Source: Terrimonas_A sp051954695 (lineage in GTDB: Bacteria > Bacteroidota > Bacteroidia > Chitinophagales > Chitinophagaceae). Taken from it: a stretch of 64,000 nt of DNA. A program made the position numbers and the translations under genes. The stretch is from NCBI GenBank assembly GCA_051954695.1, contig JBQCHL010000025.1, positions 49,582 through 113,581 of the forward strand, written 5' to 3'. The notes under the pieces were generated by a model. That model was not told the DNA's origin. It searched no databases and was given only the letters and a program-made list of their open reading frames with translations. The first letter of the stretch is position 1; the number at the start of each line of letters is the position of its first letter. Positions 62,410 through 64,000 of the stretch are shown here, piece by piece.

Positions 62410-62461
62410 TGGCCGATAGCCGGGAAGTCACACCAGGTGGCAACTTCCCGGCCATCGGCCA
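62410..62461. repeat. Long inverted repeat between the GLPGLI and NtrC-type genes
   Basis: Arms 62410-62428 and 62443-62461 are 19 bases and pair at 18 positions (TGGCCGATAGCCGGGAAGT), with a 14-base loop. It starts 7 bases after the GLPGLI stop. No T run follows on the plus strand, so it may stabilise the 3' end of the GLPGLI message or act as an atypical terminator. Confidence 0.65.
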
Positions 62462-62482
62462 TTCAACTGATATATATTTCTA

Positions 62483-62490
62483 TAGCTTTG
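62483..62490 (+). promoter_or_regulatory. -7 element of the NtrC-type regulator gene
   Basis: TAGCTTTG matches TAnnTTTG perfectly, 17 bases before the ATG at 62507. Together with the hairpin upstream it suggests that this gene is a separate transcription unit. Confidence 0.45.
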
Positions 62491-62506
62491 CGGATATTTT
62501 ATTCTG

Positions 62507-63847
62507 ATGAACAACGTCCTGATCATCGACGATGAAGAAAAGCTCCGTAGCTTACTTTCCCGGATCATCCGCCTCGAAGGTTTTGAAATACTGGAAGCCG
62601 ATTCCGGCAAAGCCGCTTTAAAAAAACTACAGCAAAAGGATATTGATGTGGTCCTTTGCGATGTAAAACTCCCCGACAGCAACGGTATAGAACTGGCAAA
62701 AACGATCAAAGAGAATTATCCACATGTTGAAATCATTTTGCTGACAGCCTATGGAGATATTGCTGACGGAGTGCAGGCAATGAAAAATGGCGCGTTTGAC
62801 TATATCGTAAAAGGTGATGATAACGGCCGCATCATTCCATTGCTGCATAGGGCCGTAGAAAAAGTGACTCTCGTAAAACGGGTGCAACAACTCGAAAACA
62901 GGACTGGTAAAAAATATTCATTCGAAAGCATCACCGGCCGCTCCAAACCAATTCAGGCTGCAGTTGAACTGGCGCAAAAAGTAGCTGTTACCCAAACACC
63001 GGTCTTACTGCTGGGCGAAACAGGAACAGGTAAAGAAGTTTTTGCCCAGGCCATTCACCAGGCAAGCAGCCGGCATAAACAATCCTTTGTAGCTATCAAC
63101 TGCTCTGCTTTCAGCAAAGAATTGCTGGAAAGCGAACTGTTTGGCCATATTGCGGGCGCTTTCACCGGTGCAATCAAGGATAAAAAAGGTTTATTTGAAG
63201 AAGCTCATAAAGGCACGATCTTTCTCGATGAAATTGGTGAGATGGCTATCGATCTCCAGGCAAAGCTATTGCGCGTACTGGAGTCAGGCGAGTTCATTAA
63301 AGTGGGCGAAAGCAAACCCAGCGTAGCGGATGTGCGTATTATTGCTGCAACCAACCGTGAACTTACCACAGAAATAAAGGCAGGTCATTTCAGAGAAGAC
63401 CTGTATTACCGTCTCTCTGTTTTCCAGATAAAACTTCCCTCCCTGAAAGAACGGGGCGGTGATATAGAAGCACTGGCAAAACATTTTGCTTCATTGTGTG
63501 CTGTTAAAGTTATTAATAAGAAAAACATCGATCTGTCGCCTGATTTTGTGTCGGCATTACAGCATTATAATTGGCCAGGCAACATCCGTGAATTAAAGAA
63601 TGTAATAGAAAGAGCCGTTATTCTTAGTAATGGCAATGAACTTACTATGGCAGAGCTTCCGCTTGAGCTACAGGCTTTTTCTTCAGGACCTGCAGAGCTT
63701 TCTGCTTTTTCACTGGCCAGCGCAGAGAAACTGCATATACAGAAAGTGCTGAATTATACGAATGGCAATAAAACAGAAACAGCGCGGTTACTGAATATCG
63801 GGTTAACCACGCTGTATAGAAAGATAGAAGAATATAAGCTTGGGTAA
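62507..63847 (+). CDS. NtrC-type sigma-54-dependent response regulator
   Basis: 446 residues. Receiver domain about 1-120 with Asp52 (VVLCDVKLP); AAA+ domain about 145-380 with Walker A GETGTGKEVF, the sigma-54 contact loop GAFTGA and Walker B KGTIFLDEIGEM; C-terminal Fis-type helix-turn-helix (KTETARLLNIGLTTLYRKI). It activates sigma-54 promoters when phosphorylated. Its kinase is not directly beside it; the HisKA kinase at 59692 already has its own OmpR-type partner. A kinase beyond the right edge is possible. Confidence 0.94.
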   Translation: MNNVLIIDDEEKLRSLLSRIIRLEGFEILEADSGKAALKKLQQKDIDVVLCDVKLPDSNGIELAKTIKENYPHVEIILLTAYGDIADGVQAMKNGAFDYIVKGDDNGRIIPLLHRAVEKVTLVKRVQQLENRTGKKYSFESITGRSKPIQAAVELAQKVAVTQTPVLLLGETGTGKEVFAQAIHQASSRHKQSFVAINCSAFSKELLESELFGHIAGAFTGAIKDKKGLFEEAHKGTIFLDEIGEMAIDLQAKLLRVLESGEFIKVGESKPSVADVRIIAATNRELTTEIKAGHFREDLYYRLSVFQIKLPSLKERGGDIEALAKHFASLCAVKVINKKNIDLSPDFVSALQHYNWPGNIRELKNVIERAVILSNGNELTMAELPLELQAFSSGPAELSAFSLASAEKLHIQKVLNYTNGNKTETARLLNIGLTTLYRKIEEYKLG

Positions 63848-64000
63848 TTAGTAATTTATCCGAGAGGTATTGCCAAGCGGGGCAAATAAAACGCCCACGG
63901 CGCCACGGTGGGGTCGTTTTCGCGGATTTTTTGCGCGTGTGGAAACCAAAAAAAAAAAAAGAAAAAAAAATAAAACAATAAAAAACATTTTGTTTTTAAC
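63848..64000. other. A-rich low-complexity end of the window
   Basis: No gene is seen. Bases 63850-63945 are ordinary to GC-rich; from about 63947 the sequence is nearly all A with a few other bases. This is unlike the rest of the window and may be an assembly or contig-end artefact. Confidence 0.5.

Noticed and set aside
63862..63900. tRNA-like word (GAGAGGTATTGCCAAGCGG)
   Set aside because: It resembles a D-arm region but no acceptor, anticodon or T-arm pairing can be built around it.

Overview
The window is chromosomal DNA from a member of the Bacteroidota, most probably family Chitinophagaceae (Chitinophaga/Niastella-like). The basis is the gene order of an alternative complex III plus caa3-type oxidase locus, two SusC-free TonB-type/outer-membrane-barrel proteins with carboxypeptidase-regulatory N-domains, a GLPGLI protein, the futalosine menaquinone route (MqnC), TPR-fused histidine kinases, the lack of Shine-Dalgarno sequences, and repeated TAnnTTTG -7 promoter elements typical of the Bacteroidota primary sigma factor. 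No tRNA, rRNA, CRISPR array, prophage or transposase gene was found. Coding density is high and most genes are ordinary core or family-level genes.

Region 1 (1-16373, minus strand) is one respiratory supercluster transcribed from a promoter at about 16342-16373: actA-actB-actC-actD-actE-actF (quinol:cytochrome c oxidoreductase), coxB-coxA, heme O synthase, two subunit III genes and subunit IV, ending at a hairpin terminator at 1365-1396; SCO and a DUF420 protein follow. Together they encode a quinol oxidising complex, the oxygen-reducing terminal oxidase, and its heme and copper assembly factors.

Region 2 (16.6-22.1 kb, plus) carries a membrane-domain/PurN fusion, a beta-lactamase-fold serine hydrolase, two Bacteroidota-type unknowns and an N-acyl-D-amino-acid deacylase. 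Region 3 (22.2-39.4 kb, mostly minus) has a NarL-type response regulator with a TPR-HisKA_2 kinase, a fused E1 alpha/beta 2-oxoacid dehydrogenase, a DUF4421 protein, a catalytic/non-catalytic M16 peptidase pair, a PDZ aspartyl-protease-like protein, mqnC with a DUF3817 protein (plus), an outer-membrane barrel receptor, and a LytTR regulator with its LytS-type TPR kinase. Region 4 (39.0-40.2 kb) is a divergent hxlR-type regulator/azoreductase pair around an array of GTATAGTA operators.

Region 5 (40.2-56.5 kb) holds a small unknown secreted protein, an undescribed 51-codon transcription unit with its own strong terminator, a Gly/Met-rich outer-membrane protein, a nested inverted-repeat element, a SWIM-SNF2 helicase, ComB, SRPBCC proteins, GcvT, a decayed small gene, RmuC, an NHL-repeat lipoprotein and two unknown proteins. 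Region 6 (56.5-64 kb) holds a minus-strand run (DUF2809, methyltransferase, NagA, small protein, OmpR-type two-component pair) divergent from a GLPGLI gene and an NtrC-type sigma-54 activator. The last ~60 bases are low-complexity A-rich sequence, perhaps a contig edge.

I did not find a clear new multi-gene system. The best leads are the small transcript at 40971-41187, the membrane-PurN fusion, the operator array at 39461-39514, the nested inverted repeat at 44233-44386, and the possible regulator-binding repeats between the two-component genes and the GLPGLI gene.
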